Source: Sphingosinicella terrae
GTDB taxonomy: Bacteria > Pseudomonadota > Alphaproteobacteria > Sphingomonadales > Sphingomonadaceae
Assembly: GCF_003347635.1 (NCBI RefSeq)
Contig: NZ_QDFY01000003.1
Span: forward strand, 186,001-250,000
Length of the DNA stretch: 64,000 bases
Direction of reading: 5' to 3'
The notes under the pieces are model-generated. The model did not search any database. It saw only the letters and a program-made list of their open reading frames with translations, and was not told where the DNA came from. Shown piece by piece: positions 1 through 8,442 of this stretch. A program made the translations under genes and the position numbers. Numbering within the stretch: position 1 is the first letter of the stretch; every line of letters begins with the position of its first letter.

Positions 1-231
1 GGTGATCGTGCCATTGCCGGGCTTCAGCCACACGCGGGCGACGGCGTCCTTGCGGCGGCCGGTCGCATAGGCGCGGCCCTGCTTGTCGAGCTGCTGCTCG
101 CGAAGCGGCGCCGACGGCGTCTGGGGAGCGACGGGCGCGCCGGCCTCGGCCTCGGCCTCGGGGGCCGGAGCGTCGGGCTGGGCGGTGGTCAGCTCGGCCA
201 GATCGGAAAGCGATTGACGGTTGTCGGACAT
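1..231 (-). CDS. rpsI: 30S ribosomal protein S9 (3' end cut by window edge)
   Basis: Small-subunit ribosomal protein S9. The start codon is visible and the reading frame leaves the window at the left edge, so only about the first 77 residues are present. An Ala/Pro/Glu-rich N-terminal extension of about 50 residues precedes the conserved S9 opening [15 protein letters not shown]. Such an extension is common in alphaproteobacterial S9. The ATG shares one base with the L13 stop codon (TGATG arrangement), so the two are translationally coupled in the classic rplM-rpsI operon. Identity is seen directly; the missing C-terminal RNA-contacting tail cannot be assessed. Confidence 0.95.
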   Translation of the reverse strand, partial: MSDNRQSLSDLAELTTAQPDAPAPEAEAEAGAPVAPQTPSAPLREQQLDKQGRAYATGRRKDAVARVWLKPGNGTIT

Positions 232-710
232 CAGGCACCCACCTTGTTCTTGCGGTTCATGCCCGCGACATCGAGGATCTCGGGATTCTGGCCGCCATGC
301 GGATGGTCGGTCCCGGAATAGAGGTGAAGCGATCGCATCTGCTGGCGCCCGAGCGGGCCGCGCGGGATCATCCGCTCGATCGCCTTCTCGAGCACGCGCT
401 CGGGGAAGCGCCCCTCGAGGACCTTGCCGGCGGTGATCTCCTTGAGGCCGCCCGCATAGCCGGTATGCTTGTAATAGGTCTTCTGCGCCAGCTTGCGGCC
501 GGTGAAGCGGACCTTGTCGGCGTTGACGATGACGACATGGTCGCCGCAGTCGACGTGCGGGGTGAAGCTCGGCTTGTGCTTGCCGCGCAGGATATTGGCG
601 ACGATGGTGGCGAGCCGCCCGACCACCAGCCCGTCGGCATCGATCAGATGCCACTTCTTCTCCACCTCGGCCGGCTTGGCCGCCTTGGTGGTCTTCATCA
701 GCGCCTTCAT
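231..710 (-). CDS. rplM: 50S ribosomal protein L13
   Basis: Large-subunit ribosomal protein L13, 159 residues. Conserved blocks are present in order: [18 protein letters not shown] near residue 18, the [19 protein letters not shown] block near 43-61, [10 protein letters not shown] near 79-88, and the [19 protein letters not shown] block near 115-133. I chose the ATG at 710 because an AAAGGA Shine-Dalgarno lies about 9 nt upstream and sphingomonad L13 proteins usually begin MKALMKT. A second ATG four codons in is possible. It is followed by rpsI with a one-base overlap. A sigma-70-like promoter and a palindrome lie upstream. Confidence 0.96.
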   Translation of the reverse strand: MKALMKTTKAAKPAEVEKKWHLIDADGLVVGRLATIVANILRGKHKPSFTPHVDCGDHVVIVNADKVRFTGRKLAQKTYYKHTGYAGGLKEITAGKVLEGRFPERVLEKAIERMIPRGPLGRQQMRSLHLYSGTDHPHGGQNPEILDVAGMNRKNKVGA

Positions 711-786
711 GGCCCGAATCCTTTCGAGGGTTTTCCTCTGTGCAAATGAGCAGCGCCGCCCGATGACGAGCGGCGCGGACGGCGGG

Positions 787-815
787 CAAATGGCAGCGGA
801 GCCGCCGAAAGTCAA
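787..815 (-). promoter_or_regulatory. Putative promoter of rplM-rpsI
   Basis: On the minus strand TTGACT (810-815) is followed after 17 bases by CATTTG (787-792). The -35 matches the sigma-70 consensus well and the -10 is weak. It lies about 80 nt upstream of the L13 start, in the only intergenic space in front of the operon. Inferred from sequence alone. Confidence 0.4.
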
Positions 816-836
816 GGAAAAGGGCGGGTTTGACGG

Positions 837-854
837 GTGGTAACATGATACCAC
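837..854. promoter_or_regulatory. Perfect palindrome GTGGTA-N6-TACCAC upstream of rplM
   Basis: Six-base perfect arms separated by ACATGA lie between the DUF2306 stop codon and the putative L13 promoter. The loop size and lack of a T-run argue against a terminator. It could be an operator, but no regulator can be assigned. Confidence 0.3.
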
Positions 855-879
855 GACCGTCTTGTGGACGCGTCCCGCC

Positions 880-1710
880 TCAGCCCCCGAGCCTGTGCGC
901 GATGCCCGGCAGCCAAGCCAGGCGGGCGAATTCCCATGTGGCGAGCGCGAGCAGGGCGGCCGCGGCCGCGAGCAGCCCGGCGCTGGCGGTCTGCAGCGTC
1001 CGTCGCGCGGGCGCGGCGCGGGCCCGGATGAACAGCTCGGCGACGGCCAGATTGGGAAGGTAGAAGGCGAAGTCCATGACGAGGTCGAAGGGACCGCGGA
1101 AGTCGGACGCATGGCCGGCCGAGTCGCCGATGGCGAACCAGAGACCGTAGGCCATCCGGTAGAGCCACGATCCGATCGCCAGCGCGAACAGCCTTATCGC
1201 CCAGGCGCGGTGGCGCTCGAGCCGGCGGGCGCGGGCATGCCGGTAGGTCTCGATCGCCGCCGCCACGACCAGCGCGCCATAGAGGCCGAAGCCGATATCC
1301 ATCACCGGGCCGCCGATCGTGCCCTTGGCGAGGATGAAGGCGAGGCCGCCGAGGCCGGCGACCAAAGCGGACGCGACGTAGAGCCGGCCGGTCCAGCGGT
1401 GAAAGGCCGGCGCCGCCCGCCGGACGGCGCCGATCAGCTGGATCGGGCCGAGCAGCAGCAGGATGGCGCCTGCGACGAAATGGGCGGCGATCCCGGCGGT
1501 GGCGAGCCTGGCTTCCGCCGCGAACAGGCCGGGGAGGACGGAATTCCACTCGGCGGGCCGGCCGAGAGCGGCCGCGCCGACATGGAAGAAGACGATATAG
1601 GCGCCGAACAGGGCGGCCGAGAGCCAGGCGGTCGCCGCCAAAGCCGTGCCGCTCCAGCGAAGCCAGGCCGAGGCGGGCAGGGCGGCGGACGGCGGGGCCG
1701 CGGCAGCCAT
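880..1710 (-). CDS. DUF2306-type integral membrane protein
   Basis: Predicted polytopic inner-membrane protein of 276 residues with about seven hydrophobic segments and His/Arg-rich loops, including the [10 protein letters not shown] motif that I associate with the DUF2306 family. Biochemical function is unknown. The start at 1710 is preceded by GGAGAG; a longer reading from 1794 exists, but its extra 28 residues are charged, lack a ribosome-binding site and overlap cutA. It follows cutA by 26 nt on the same strand, so ctaA, cutA and this gene may be one transcript. Family assignment is by motif recall only. Confidence 0.72.
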   Translation of the reverse strand: MAAAAPPSAALPASAWLRWSGTALAATAWLSAALFGAYIVFFHVGAAALGRPAEWNSVLPGLFAAEARLATAGIAAHFVAGAILLLLGPIQLIGAVRRAAPAFHRWTGRLYVASALVAGLGGLAFILAKGTIGGPVMDIGFGLYGALVVAAAIETYRHARARRLERHRAWAIRLFALAIGSWLYRMAYGLWFAIGDSAGHASDFRGPFDLVMDFAFYLPNLAVAELFIRARAAPARRTLQTASAGLLAAAAALLALATWEFARLAWLPGIAHRLGG

Positions 1711-1736
1711 CTCTCCAGCCTGCACCTCTTCTCCCC

Positions 1737-2066
1737 TCAGCTCTCGTCCACGATCCACTGCCGATAGGAATCGAGCGCGTCGGCGATCGGCCACGCGACC
1801 GCGGCGGGCACGTCGTAGCTGTGCAGCGCGCCGATCCGGGCGATCGCCGCCGCGGCTCGGTCGGCCCGCGTCTTGAACAGCACCGGCACTTCCTGCGCCT
1901 CCTCGACCTCGCTTTGCCAGCGATAGACGGAATGGCAGGGCGCCAGCACGTTGGCGCAGGCGGCGAGGCGCTCCTCGACCAGCTGCCGCGCAACCCGGCG
2001 CGCCTCCTCCTCGCTGCCGAAGGTCGAATAGAGGGTGACGATCGCGCCGGCCGCCGCCTCGCTCAT
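1737..2066 (-). CDS. cutA: Divalent-cation tolerance protein CutA
   Basis: Small trimeric cytosolic protein of the CutA1 family, 109 residues, full length. Characteristic blocks are visible: ERLAACANVL near 32-41, SVYRWQSEVEEAQEVPVLFKT near 46-66 and LHSYDVPAAVAWPI near 81-94. CutA proteins bind Cu(II) and related metals in vitro, but the in vivo role is unsettled. The ATG overlaps the ctaA stop as ATGA, so translation is coupled to haem A synthase. That link to a copper-enzyme assembly pathway is suggestive rather than proof of function. Confidence 0.93.
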   Translation of the reverse strand: MSEAAAGAIVTLYSTFGSEEEARRVARQLVEERLAACANVLAPCHSVYRWQSEVEEAQEVPVLFKTRADRAAAAIARIGALHSYDVPAAVAWPIADALDSYRQWIVDES

Positions 2067-3091
2067 GCCTTGGCCTCCTTGAGCCGGTGCGCCGCGACCA
2101 CCATCGCCCCGAGCAGCAGCACTGCCATGCCCTGGTGGGCGACGGCGATGTCGATCTGCACGCCCGAGAGGATGGTGAGGATGCCGAGCAGGATCTGGAC
2201 GGTGACGGCGCCGATCAGCGCCGCGCCCTCGAGCCTGAGACCGCGGCTCCAGGCGCGCAGGCCCAGCCAGACCGCCAGAGCGGCGACGGCGAAGGCGAGC
2301 CAGCGATGGACGAACTGGACCATGATCGGGTTGTCGGCGAAGTTGCGCAGGAACGGCTCCAGCATCGGCGTCGCCGCCGGGAAGAGCTCGTCGCCCATGA
2401 GCGGCCAGCTATTGAAGGCATAGCCGGCCTCCAGCCCGGCGACATAGGCGCCGAACAGGAACTGGACGAAGAGCAGGCACAGCGCCCACAAAGCGAGCAG
2501 CGGGGTCCGGCCGCCGGGCGGGGCGCCGCCAGCCAGCGCGCGCAGGTCGAGCGCGACCCACAGGAGCCCGCCGAAAATGAGCAAGGCGGTGAGCAGGTGG
2601 ACGGCGAGCCGGATGTGGCTCACCTCCGGCACGTCGACGAGGCCGGAGGCGACCATCCACCAGCCGATCGCGCCCTGAAGGCCGCCGAGAGCGAGCAGCC
2701 CGACCAGCTTCCAGCCGAAGCCGGCGGGGATGGCGCGGCGCCACCAGAACCAGAGCAGGGGCAAGGCGAAGGCGAGGCCGATCAGCCGCCCGAGCACGCG
2801 ATGGACATATTCCCAGAAGAAGATCGACTTGAAATCTTCCAGGCTCATCGCATTGTTGTTGATCCGATATTGCGGCGTCGCCCGATAATGGTCGAACTCG
2901 GCCTGCCACTGCGCCTCGCTCAGCGGCGGCACGATTCCGGAGATCGGCTCCCAGCGCACCATCGACAGCCCGGATTCGGTCAGTCGGGTGATGCCGCCGA
3001 CCACTACCATCACGAAGACCATGGCAGCGACGACGAGGAGCCAGGTGGCAAGGGCGCGGGGTCGCGGGTGCGCGGCGGGCCGGGTGGACAT
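2063..3091 (-). CDS. ctaA: Haem A synthase (COX15/CtaA)
   Basis: Inner-membrane enzyme that oxidises haem O to haem A for cytochrome c oxidase. It has 342 residues and about eight membrane segments, as in the proteobacterial COX15-like subfamily. Visible signatures include VGGITRLTESGLSMVRWEP near 31-49, the WEYVHRVLGRLIG histidine motif near 93-105, the HIRLAVHLL motif near 159-167 and MVQFVHRWLAF in the second half, which supply the haem-ligand histidines. It is the first gene of a minus-strand run with cutA and is divergent from the MerC/zur pair. Confidence 0.95.
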   Translation of the reverse strand: MSTRPAAHPRPRALATWLLVVAAMVFVMVVVGGITRLTESGLSMVRWEPISGIVPPLSEAQWQAEFDHYRATPQYRINNNAMSLEDFKSIFFWEYVHRVLGRLIGLAFALPLLWFWWRRAIPAGFGWKLVGLLALGGLQGAIGWWMVASGLVDVPEVSHIRLAVHLLTALLIFGGLLWVALDLRALAGGAPPGGRTPLLALWALCLLFVQFLFGAYVAGLEAGYAFNSWPLMGDELFPAATPMLEPFLRNFADNPIMVQFVHRWLAFAVAALAVWLGLRAWSRGLRLEGAALIGAVTVQILLGILTILSGVQIDIAVAHQGMAVLLLGAMVVAAHRLKEAKA

Positions 3092-3168
3092 GCGCCGCCT
3101 ATGGCCGAGGCGCCGGAGCTTGGCAAAGGATGGAGCGGGCTCCCTTCACGCGGAACTTTTTCGCGAAT

Positions 3169-3181
3169 GTTATATTGTAAC
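3169..3181 (+). promoter_or_regulatory. Putative Zur box upstream of merC-like gene
   Basis: GTTATATTGTAAC is a near-perfect, locally AT-rich palindrome in a very GC-rich background. It lies 43 nt upstream of the merC-like start, in the divergent gap with ctaA. It resembles alphaproteobacterial Zur operators, and a Zur homologue is encoded two positions downstream, so zinc-dependent autoregulation of the pair is likely. Inferred. Confidence 0.6.
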
Positions 3182-3224
3182 GTCGCTGTCGAATCGCTAT
3201 ACGGGGCGGCAGGAGACGACGCGC

Positions 3225-3593
3225 GTGTTTCAGGGTGCCATCAGGAACGGAGCCATCGACCGGCTGGCCATCGGCCTGTCCGGCCTTTGCCTCGTCCATT
3301 GCATCGCCAGCGCCGTCCTCCTCGCCGTCCTGGCCTCTGCCGGCGGGCTGCTGCTCGATCCGATGATCCACGAGGTCGGCATGATGCTGGCGCTGGTGCT
3401 CGGCATCTTCGGGCTCGGCCGCGGCATCCGCGAGCATGGCTTCATGCTTCCCGCCTGCATCGGCAGCCTCGGCCTCGGCATGATGGCCGGTGCCCTGACC
3501 CTCGATCATGGCGGCCTCACCACCGTCTATTCGGTGATGGGCGTGCTGATCCTGGCGCTGGGCCACGACCTCAACCGCCGCGCGGTGATCTGA
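3225..3593 (+). CDS. MerC-domain membrane protein
   Basis: Predicted inner-membrane protein of 122 residues with four hydrophobic helices, matching MerC-family proteins. The first helix carries the CLVHC metal-binding-type Cys pair near residue 22. MerC proteins transport or bind mercury in mer operons; stand-alone homologues next to Zur are thought to serve zinc or another metal. The start is GTG at 3225, chosen because AGGAGA lies 8 nt upstream and the longer in-frame reading is not membrane-like. It is preceded by a Zur-box-like palindrome and followed by zur, so zinc-responsive expression is inferred. Confidence 0.78.
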   Translation: MFQGAIRNGAIDRLAIGLSGLCLVHCIASAVLLAVLASAGGLLLDPMIHEVGMMLALVLGIFGLGRGIREHGFMLPACIGSLGLGMMAGALTLDHGGLTTVYSVMGVLILALGHDLNRRAVI

Positions 3594-3630
3594 GCGCTCC
3601 GGCGGGTCGCCGGAAACCCGGTCCAAGGCG

Positions 3631-3657
3631 GCGCAAGGACCCCATTGGCCCTTGCGC
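3631..3657 (+). other. Hairpin between merC-like gene and zur
   Basis: GCGCAAGG and CCTTGCGC form a perfect 8-bp stem with an 11-base spacer, 40 nt before the zur start. There is no T-run, so simple termination is doubtful; it could attenuate or stabilise the mRNA. Confidence 0.35.
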
Positions 3658-3696
3658 GCGCTTGTTCCGATCCGGCGAAAGGCCTACATCCCGTCT

Positions 3697-4158
3697 ATGG
3701 TCCATGAGCATCACAGCCATTCCGGCGCCGACCTTTCGGTGGCCGCCCGGTCGACGATGGAGAAGTCCGGCGAGCAGTGGACGCCGATGCGCGCCGCCGT
3801 CTTCGAGGCGCTGGCGAGCTTCGATCGCCCGGCTTCCGCCTACGACATTGCCGAAAAGGTCTCGCAGGAGCAGCAGCGCCGGGTCGCCGCCAACAGCGTC
3901 TATCGGATCCTCGATCTTTTCGTCGGTGCCAACCTCGCGCGGCGGGTCGAGAGCGCCAATGCCTATATCGCCAACGATCATCCCGATTGCCTGCATGACT
4001 GCATCTTCCTCATCTGCGACAGTTGCGGCCAGGCCAAGCATATCGACGACGACCGCCTGTCGGGCGGCGTCCGCGACGCCGCGCGCAAGGCCGGCTTCGC
4101 GCCCGCACGCCCGGTAATCGAGGTGCGCGGCCGCTGCGGCGAATGCGAAGGCAACTGA
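3697..4158 (+). CDS. zur: Fur-family transcriptional repressor, Zur-type
   Basis: DNA-binding, zinc-responsive repressor of 153 residues. A His-rich N-terminus ([10 protein letters not shown]) precedes a winged-helix domain with the sequence [11 protein letters not shown], and [10 protein letters not shown] marks the recognition region near residues 65-75. The dimer domain has [18 protein letters not shown] near 96-113 and a terminal CGEC, giving the two CxxC pairs of the structural zinc site. I chose the ATG at 3697 because homologues begin with His-rich MxHxH segments, although the AAAGG upstream is rather distant (14 nt). It lies downstream of the merC-like gene, probably co-transcribed and autoregulated through the palindrome at 3169. 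Confidence 0.88.
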   Translation: MVHEHHSHSGADLSVAARSTMEKSGEQWTPMRAAVFEALASFDRPASAYDIAEKVSQEQQRRVAANSVYRILDLFVGANLARRVESANAYIANDHPDCLHDCIFLICDSCGQAKHIDDDRLSGGVRDAARKAGFAPARPVIEVRGRCGECEGN

Positions 4159-4213
4159 CGGTTCGACATCCCCGCCAGAGCGTCTTATTATCGGCCCTTG
4201 CGAAGGGGATAGA

Positions 4214-6139
4214 ATGAACGACCGACCCAAGACGCCGCTTCTCGACACCGTCGGGACGCCCGAGCAGCTGCGCCGGCTGGACCGCGAGCAGCTGCGCCAG
4301 CTCGCCGAAGAGCTGCGCACGGAGACCGTCTCCGCGGTCTCGGTCACCGGCGGCCATCTCGGCGCCGGGCTCGGCGTCGTCGAGCTGACCGTGGCGCTCC
4401 ATTACGTGTTCGACACGCCGCGCGACGTGCTGATCTGGGACGTGGGCCACCAGGCCTATCCGCACAAGATCCTGACCGGCCGGCGCGACCGCATCCGCAC
4501 CTTGCGGCAGGGCGGCGGCCTCTCCGGCTTCACCCGGCGCAGCGAGAGCGAATATGATCCGTTCGGCGCCGCCCACAGCTCGACGTCCATTTCCGCCGCG
4601 CTGGGCTTCGCCGTCGCCAACAAGCTGTCCGACTCGCCCGGCAAGGCGATCGCCGTCATCGGCGACGGCGCCATGTCCGCGGGCATGGCCTACGAGGCGA
4701 TGAACAACGCCCAGGCGGCCGGCAACCGGCTCGTCGTCATCCTCAACGACAACGACATGTCGATCGCGCCGCCGGTGGGGGGGCTTTCCCACTATCTCGC
4801 CAGGATCGTCTCCTCGAACAAGTATCTGACGGTCCGCCACATCGCCCAGCGCTTCGCGCGCAAGCTGCCCGAAGGCCTCCATTCGGCCGCGCGCAAGATC
4901 GAGGAATATGCCCGCGGCCTCGCCACCGGGGGCACGCTCTTCGAGGAACTCGGCTTCTATTATGTCGGGCCGGTCGACGGTCACAATGTCGATCTCCTGG
5001 TCAAGATCCTGGAGAATGTCCGCGACGCCGACGAAGGGCCGATGCTGGTCCACGTCGTCACCAAGAAAGGAAAGGGCTACGCGCCTGCCGAGGCCGCGGC
5101 CGACAAATATCACGGCGTCCAGAAGTTCGACGTCATCACCGGCGCCCAGGCCAAGAGCGAGCCCGGGCCGCCCAGCTACACATCGGTCTTCGCCAAAGCG
5201 CTGCTCGCCGAGGCCGAGCGGGACGACAAGGTCGCCGCGATCACCGCGGCGATGCCTTCGGGCACCGGTCTCGACAAGTTCCAGGCGAGATTCCCCGATC
5301 GCACCTTCGACGTCGGCATCGCCGAGCAGCATGCGGTCACCTTCGCCGCCGGCCTCGCCGCCCAGGGCTACCGGCCCTTCTGCGCGATCTACTCGACTTT
5401 CCTGCAGCGCGCCTACGACCAGGTCGTCCACGACGTCGCCATCCAGAACCTGCCGGTCCGCTTCGCCATGGACCGCGCCGGGCTGGTCGGCGCCGACGGC
5501 GCCACCCATGCCGGCAGCTTCGACCTCGCTTATCTGTGCACCCTGCCCAATTTCGTCGTCATGGCGGCGGCCGACGAGGCCGAGCTCGTCCACATGGTCC
5601 ATACCATGGCGCTCCACGACGAGGGGCCGAGCGCCGTGCGCTATCCGCGCGGCAACGGCATCGGCATCGAGCTGCCCGCGGTCCCGCAGCGGCTCGAGAT
5701 CGGCAAGGGCCGCGTCGTGCGCGAGGGCAAGAAGGTGGCGATCCTCTCGCTCGGCACCCGCCTCGCCGAGGCACTGAAGGCCGCCGACAGGCTCGACGGG
5801 CGCGGCCTTTCCACCACGGTCGCCGACATGCGCTTCGCCAAGCCGCTCGACGAGGCGCTGATCCGCCGGCTAGCCGCAACCCATGAGGTGCTGGTGACGA
5901 TCGAGGAAGCGGCGGTGGGAGGCCTCGGCGCCCACGTCCTCACTTTGGTCAGCGACGAGGGCCTGATCGATTCCGGCCTCAAGCTGCGCACGATGCGCCT
6001 GCCCGATCGCTTCCAGGACCAGGACAAGCCGGAGAAGCAATATGCCGAGGCCGGCCTCGACGCCGACGGCATCGTCGCGACGGTGCTGAAGGCGCTGCGG
6101 CACAACAGCGCGGGGGTTGTCGAGGGCGCGCGCGCCTGA
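4214..6139 (+). CDS. dxs: 1-deoxy-D-xylulose-5-phosphate synthase
   Basis: Thiamine-diphosphate enzyme that condenses pyruvate and glyceraldehyde 3-phosphate, the first step of the MEP isoprenoid pathway. It has 641 residues, the usual length. Visible features are the [14 protein letters not shown] block near 79-92, the ThDP-binding [16 protein letters not shown] motif from residue 150, the transketolase pyrimidine domain with [20 protein letters not shown] near 368-387 and the [15 protein letters not shown] block near 421-435. An AGGGGAT ribosome-binding site precedes the ATG. It stands alone between zur and a PhoX-like gene. Confidence 0.97.
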   Translation: MNDRPKTPLLDTVGTPEQLRRLDREQLRQLAEELRTETVSAVSVTGGHLGAGLGVVELTVALHYVFDTPRDVLIWDVGHQAYPHKILTGRRDRIRTLRQGGGLSGFTRRSESEYDPFGAAHSSTSISAALGFAVANKLSDSPGKAIAVIGDGAMSAGMAYEAMNNAQAAGNRLVVILNDNDMSIAPPVGGLSHYLARIVSSNKYLTVRHIAQRFARKLPEGLHSAARKIEEYARGLATGGTLFEELGFYYVGPVDGHNVDLLVKILENVRDADEGPMLVHVVTKKGKGYAPAEAAADKYHGVQKFDVITGAQAKSEPGPPSYTSVFAKALLAEAERDDKVAAITAAMPSGTGLDKFQARFPDRTFDVGIAEQHAVTFAAGLAAQGYRPFCAIYSTFLQRAYDQVVHDVAIQNLPVRFAMDRAGLVGADGATHAGSFDLAYLCTLPNFVVMAAADEAELVHMVHTMALHDEGPSAVRYPRGNGIGIELPAVPQRLEIGKGRVVREGKKVAILSLGTRLAEALKAADRLDGRGLSTTVADMRFAKPLDEALIRRLAATHEVLVTIEEAAVGGLGAHVLTLVSDEGLIDSGLKLRTMRLPDRFQDQDKPEKQYAEAGLDADGIVATVLKALRHNSAGVVEGARA

Positions 6140-6174
6140 GGCGCCGACCCTCGTCTGTAAGAGCAACCCCTTAC

Positions 6175-6260
6175 GAGTCATCCCAGCGCAGGCCGGGATC
6201 TCGATGCCTTACGGCAGCGACGATAAGGAAATGGGATCCTGGCGGTTCGCCAGGATGACG
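6175..6260. repeat. Palindromic intergenic repeat (GTCATCC...GGATGAC type)
   Basis: Two inverted arms, one starting GTCATCCCAGCGCAGGCC and the other ending TCGCCAGGATGACGG, flank about 40 bases after dxs. The same arm type recurs at 15010-15124 and, as one arm, at 16051-16075. It resembles the short REP-like repeats dispersed between genes in sphingomonads. Each arm is itself hairpin-forming. Confidence 0.6.
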
Positions 6261-6336
6261 GAAAGGGGCGGCGCCCAATGACTTTGAACCGTCACGGGCG
6301 CGCGGCTAGGCTGGCGCCTATGTCCGGAACCCGCTC

Positions 6337-7722
6337 ATGCTGACTCGCCGCGCCTTCGCCACCTCTTCCCTCGCCGCTCTCGCCTTCGGCGGGCTTTCGA
6401 ACCGTTCCCTTGCGGAGCAGACCGGTGACGACACCTATCGCAACCAGGTTCACGGTTATGGCGATCTCGCCGCCGATCCCGCCGGGCTGCTCGATCTGCC
6501 GCGCGGTTTCTCCTACCGGGTGATCTCGTCGGCCGGCGAGGCGATGGACGACGGCTATGTGACGCCCGACCATTTCGACGGCATGGCCTGTTTCGGCCTG
6601 GGCGGAAGCCGGGTCGCTTTGGTCCGCAATCACGAGCTGTCGGTGTCGAGGTTCGATTTCGGGCCGACGGGCGGGCGGGCGCGGCTCGTCGAGCGGCTGC
6701 GCGGCGAGCCGCATTTCGGCCGCGACAATGAGGGACGGCCGCTCGCCGGCGGAACCTCCACCCTCGTCTGCGATCTCGCCTCCGGACGGCGCGAGACGCA
6801 ATATCTCAGCCTTGCCGGCACGCTGGTGAACTGCGCCGGAGGGCCGACGCCGTGGGGAAGCTGGCTGAGCTGCGAGGAGAATGTCAGCCGCGCCGGCGAG
6901 GTCGGCCAGGATCATGGCTGGGTGTTCGACGTTCCGGCGCGCGGGCGCGGCCTCGTCCGCCCGATCGCGCTTCGCGGCCTCGGCCGGATGCGCCACGAGG
7001 CGGCCGCGGTCGATCCGGCCACCGGCATCGTCTACCTGACCGAGGATCAGGACGACTCGCTCTTCTACCGTTTCGTTCCGGAGACGCCGGGCCGGCTGGA
7101 AGGACCGGGGCGCCTCCAGGCGCTGGCGCTGCGCGACATTTCCGGTGCCGACGCGCGCAACTGGGAGGGAATCGTCGTGCCGCCGGGCAGCCGCCATGCG
7201 GTACGCTGGATCGATCTCGACGAGCCGGAAAGTCCGCAGGACGATCTTCGCCAGCGCGGCCATGCCGCCGGCGCCGCCTTGTTCGCCCGCGGCGAGGGAA
7301 TCCATCACGGCAGCGGCGAATTCTTCTTCTGCTGCACCTCGGGCGGCGCGGCCGAGCTCGGCCAGATCTTCCGTTATCGGCCGGGCGCCCGCGAGGGCCA
7401 GCCGGACGAGGCCGGCGCTCCGGGCGAGCTCCAGCTCTTCGTCGAATCGAGCGATCCCAAAGTGATGGACTATGCCGACAACGTCACCGTGGCGCCCTGG
7501 GGCCACCTCGTCGTCTGCGAGGACCGCGCCGACGGCGTGCCCTGCCATCTCAAGGGCGTCACTCCCGAGGGCCGGCTCTACACGATCGCGCGGCTGCGGC
7601 TCGACACCGAGCTCGCCGGCGCCTGCTTCTCGCCCGACGGCGGTACCTTGTTCGTCAACGCCTATCGGCCGGGCCGCACCCTGGCGATCACCGGCCCCTG
7701 GAACGCCGTCCGATCGAGCTGA
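6337..7722 (+). CDS. PhoX-like secreted phosphatase (DUF839 family)
   Basis: Exported protein of 461 residues related to PhoX-type alkaline phosphatases (DUF839). It begins with a Tat-like leader: TRRAFATSSLAAL followed by a hydrophobic stretch and a likely cleavage after residue 26. Family features include NHELS near 97, the CAGGPTPWGSWLSCEEN block near 170-186 and GRMRHEAAAVDPATG near 222-236, which contribute acidic and histidine ligands to the Ca/Fe cofactor in characterised PhoX. Substrate is not shown; phosphomonoester hydrolysis is inferred. A strong stem-loop follows the stop codon. The gene appears monocistronic. Confidence 0.82.
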   Translation: MLTRRAFATSSLAALAFGGLSNRSLAEQTGDDTYRNQVHGYGDLAADPAGLLDLPRGFSYRVISSAGEAMDDGYVTPDHFDGMACFGLGGSRVALVRNHELSVSRFDFGPTGGRARLVERLRGEPHFGRDNEGRPLAGGTSTLVCDLASGRRETQYLSLAGTLVNCAGGPTPWGSWLSCEENVSRAGEVGQDHGWVFDVPARGRGLVRPIALRGLGRMRHEAAAVDPATGIVYLTEDQDDSLFYRFVPETPGRLEGPGRLQALALRDISGADARNWEGIVVPPGSRHAVRWIDLDEPESPQDDLRQRGHAAGAALFARGEGIHHGSGEFFFCCTSGGAAELGQIFRYRPGAREGQPDEAGAPGELQLFVESSDPKVMDYADNVTVAPWGHLVVCEDRADGVPCHLKGVTPEGRLYTIARLRLDTELAGACFSPDGGTLFVNAYRPGRTLAITGPWNAVRSS

Positions 7723-7744
7723 GAGGAGAAACCGGGGAAAGGGT

Positions 7745-7780
7745 AGGCCCCGCCGCGAAGGGGATCAAACGGCGGGGCCT
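7745..7780 (+). terminator. Stem-loop after PhoX-like gene
   Basis: AGGCCCCGCCG and CGGCGGGGCCT form a perfect 11-bp GC stem with a 14-base loop, 22 nt after the stop codon. No T-run follows, as is frequent in GC-rich genomes, so termination is inferred. Confidence 0.5.
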
Positions 7781-7939
7781 GCTCGATAGCGCCCCCGATC
7801 TCGAGCCTCCCTTACATAGGGCCTCGCCACGTATCATCCAATAAGTAGTTCTACTTGCTCGTATTTCTCTCGTCCGATTCGAGATGCGCCGTTGCCAACC
7901 CGGTTGCTTCGTGCCGTGCTCGACCGCTGTTATTGTTGC

Positions 7940-8381
7940 ACGCGAAGCCGCGAAGGCGCGAAGAGGAGGATCGGATGCGGAGCATTGAAGATGTAGCGCG
8001 GATTGCTGTCGATGCCGGCCTGGGTCTGCATAAGGAGCTGGGTCCAGGGCTGCTGGAGTCTGTGTATGAAGCGATCCTGGCGCTTAAGCTCACCCGCCTG
8101 GGACTATCCGTGGAACGGCAAAAGCCGCTCAAGATCGAGTATGACGGCTTTGTTCTGGATGACGGCTTTCGAATTGACCTTTTGCTCGAGGGTCGTGTGA
8201 TCATCGAGATAAGGTCTGTCGAAACGATGCTTCCCGTCCACAGCAAGCAGCTCTTGACCTATCTGAGGCTGACCGGTCAGCCGCTTGGCCTGTTGATGAA
8301 CTTCGGTGCAGCGACCTTCCGTGAGGGAATCAGGCGCATTGTGAACAAGCATGACGACTTCGCGTCTTCGCGGCTTCGCGT
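7940..8381. mobile_element. GxxExxY cassette bounded by 24-bp inverted repeats
   Basis: Left arm 7940-7963 and right arm 8358-8381 match in inverted orientation at 23 of 24 positions and are built from repeated CGCGAAG units. Between them lies almost all of a GxxExxY gene; the right arm is within its 3' coding end and encodes the residues ASSRLRV. The region just upstream (7800-7940) is less GC-rich than its surroundings. I read this as a small mobile or mobilisable cassette. No transposase is visible, and target duplications were not found. Confidence 0.5.
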
Positions 8382-8442
8382 GCATCAAATTCCCACGCCG
8401 CAGCCGGCATCAACGGCCGGAGGTACGATGTCGTCGGCATGA
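7975..8442 (+). CDS. GxxExxY family protein (PD-(D/E)XK-like fold)
   Basis: Protein of 155 residues carrying the family signature GPGLLESVY at 23-31. The predicted PD-(D/E)XK core has D68 and E78, but the usual lysine is arginine (R80), which could impair any nuclease activity. No function is firmly established for this family. AGGAGGA lies 4 nt before the ATG at 7975. The inverted-repeat arm supplies codons near 130-136, and the last residues are low-complexity tail. Its stop overlaps the tlyA start as ATGA, so the cassette abuts tlyA directly. Confidence 0.85.
   Translation: MRSIEDVARIAVDAGLGLHKELGPGLLESVYEAILALKLTRLGLSVERQKPLKIEYDGFVLDDGFRIDLLLEGRVIIEIRSVETMLPVHSKQLLTYLRLTGQPLGLLMNFGAATFREGIRRIVNKHDDFASSRLRVHQIPTPQPASTAGGTMSSA

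Noticed and set aside
3225-3593. MerC-like gene as part of a mercury-resistance operon
   Set aside because: No merA, merR, merT or merP genes nearby; Zur-box and zur context point to another metal.
2087-4117. Long plus-strand frames opposite ctaA and running into zur
   Set aside because: Antisense shadows typical of GC-rich genes; composition is not protein-like and the real genes are clear on the other frames.
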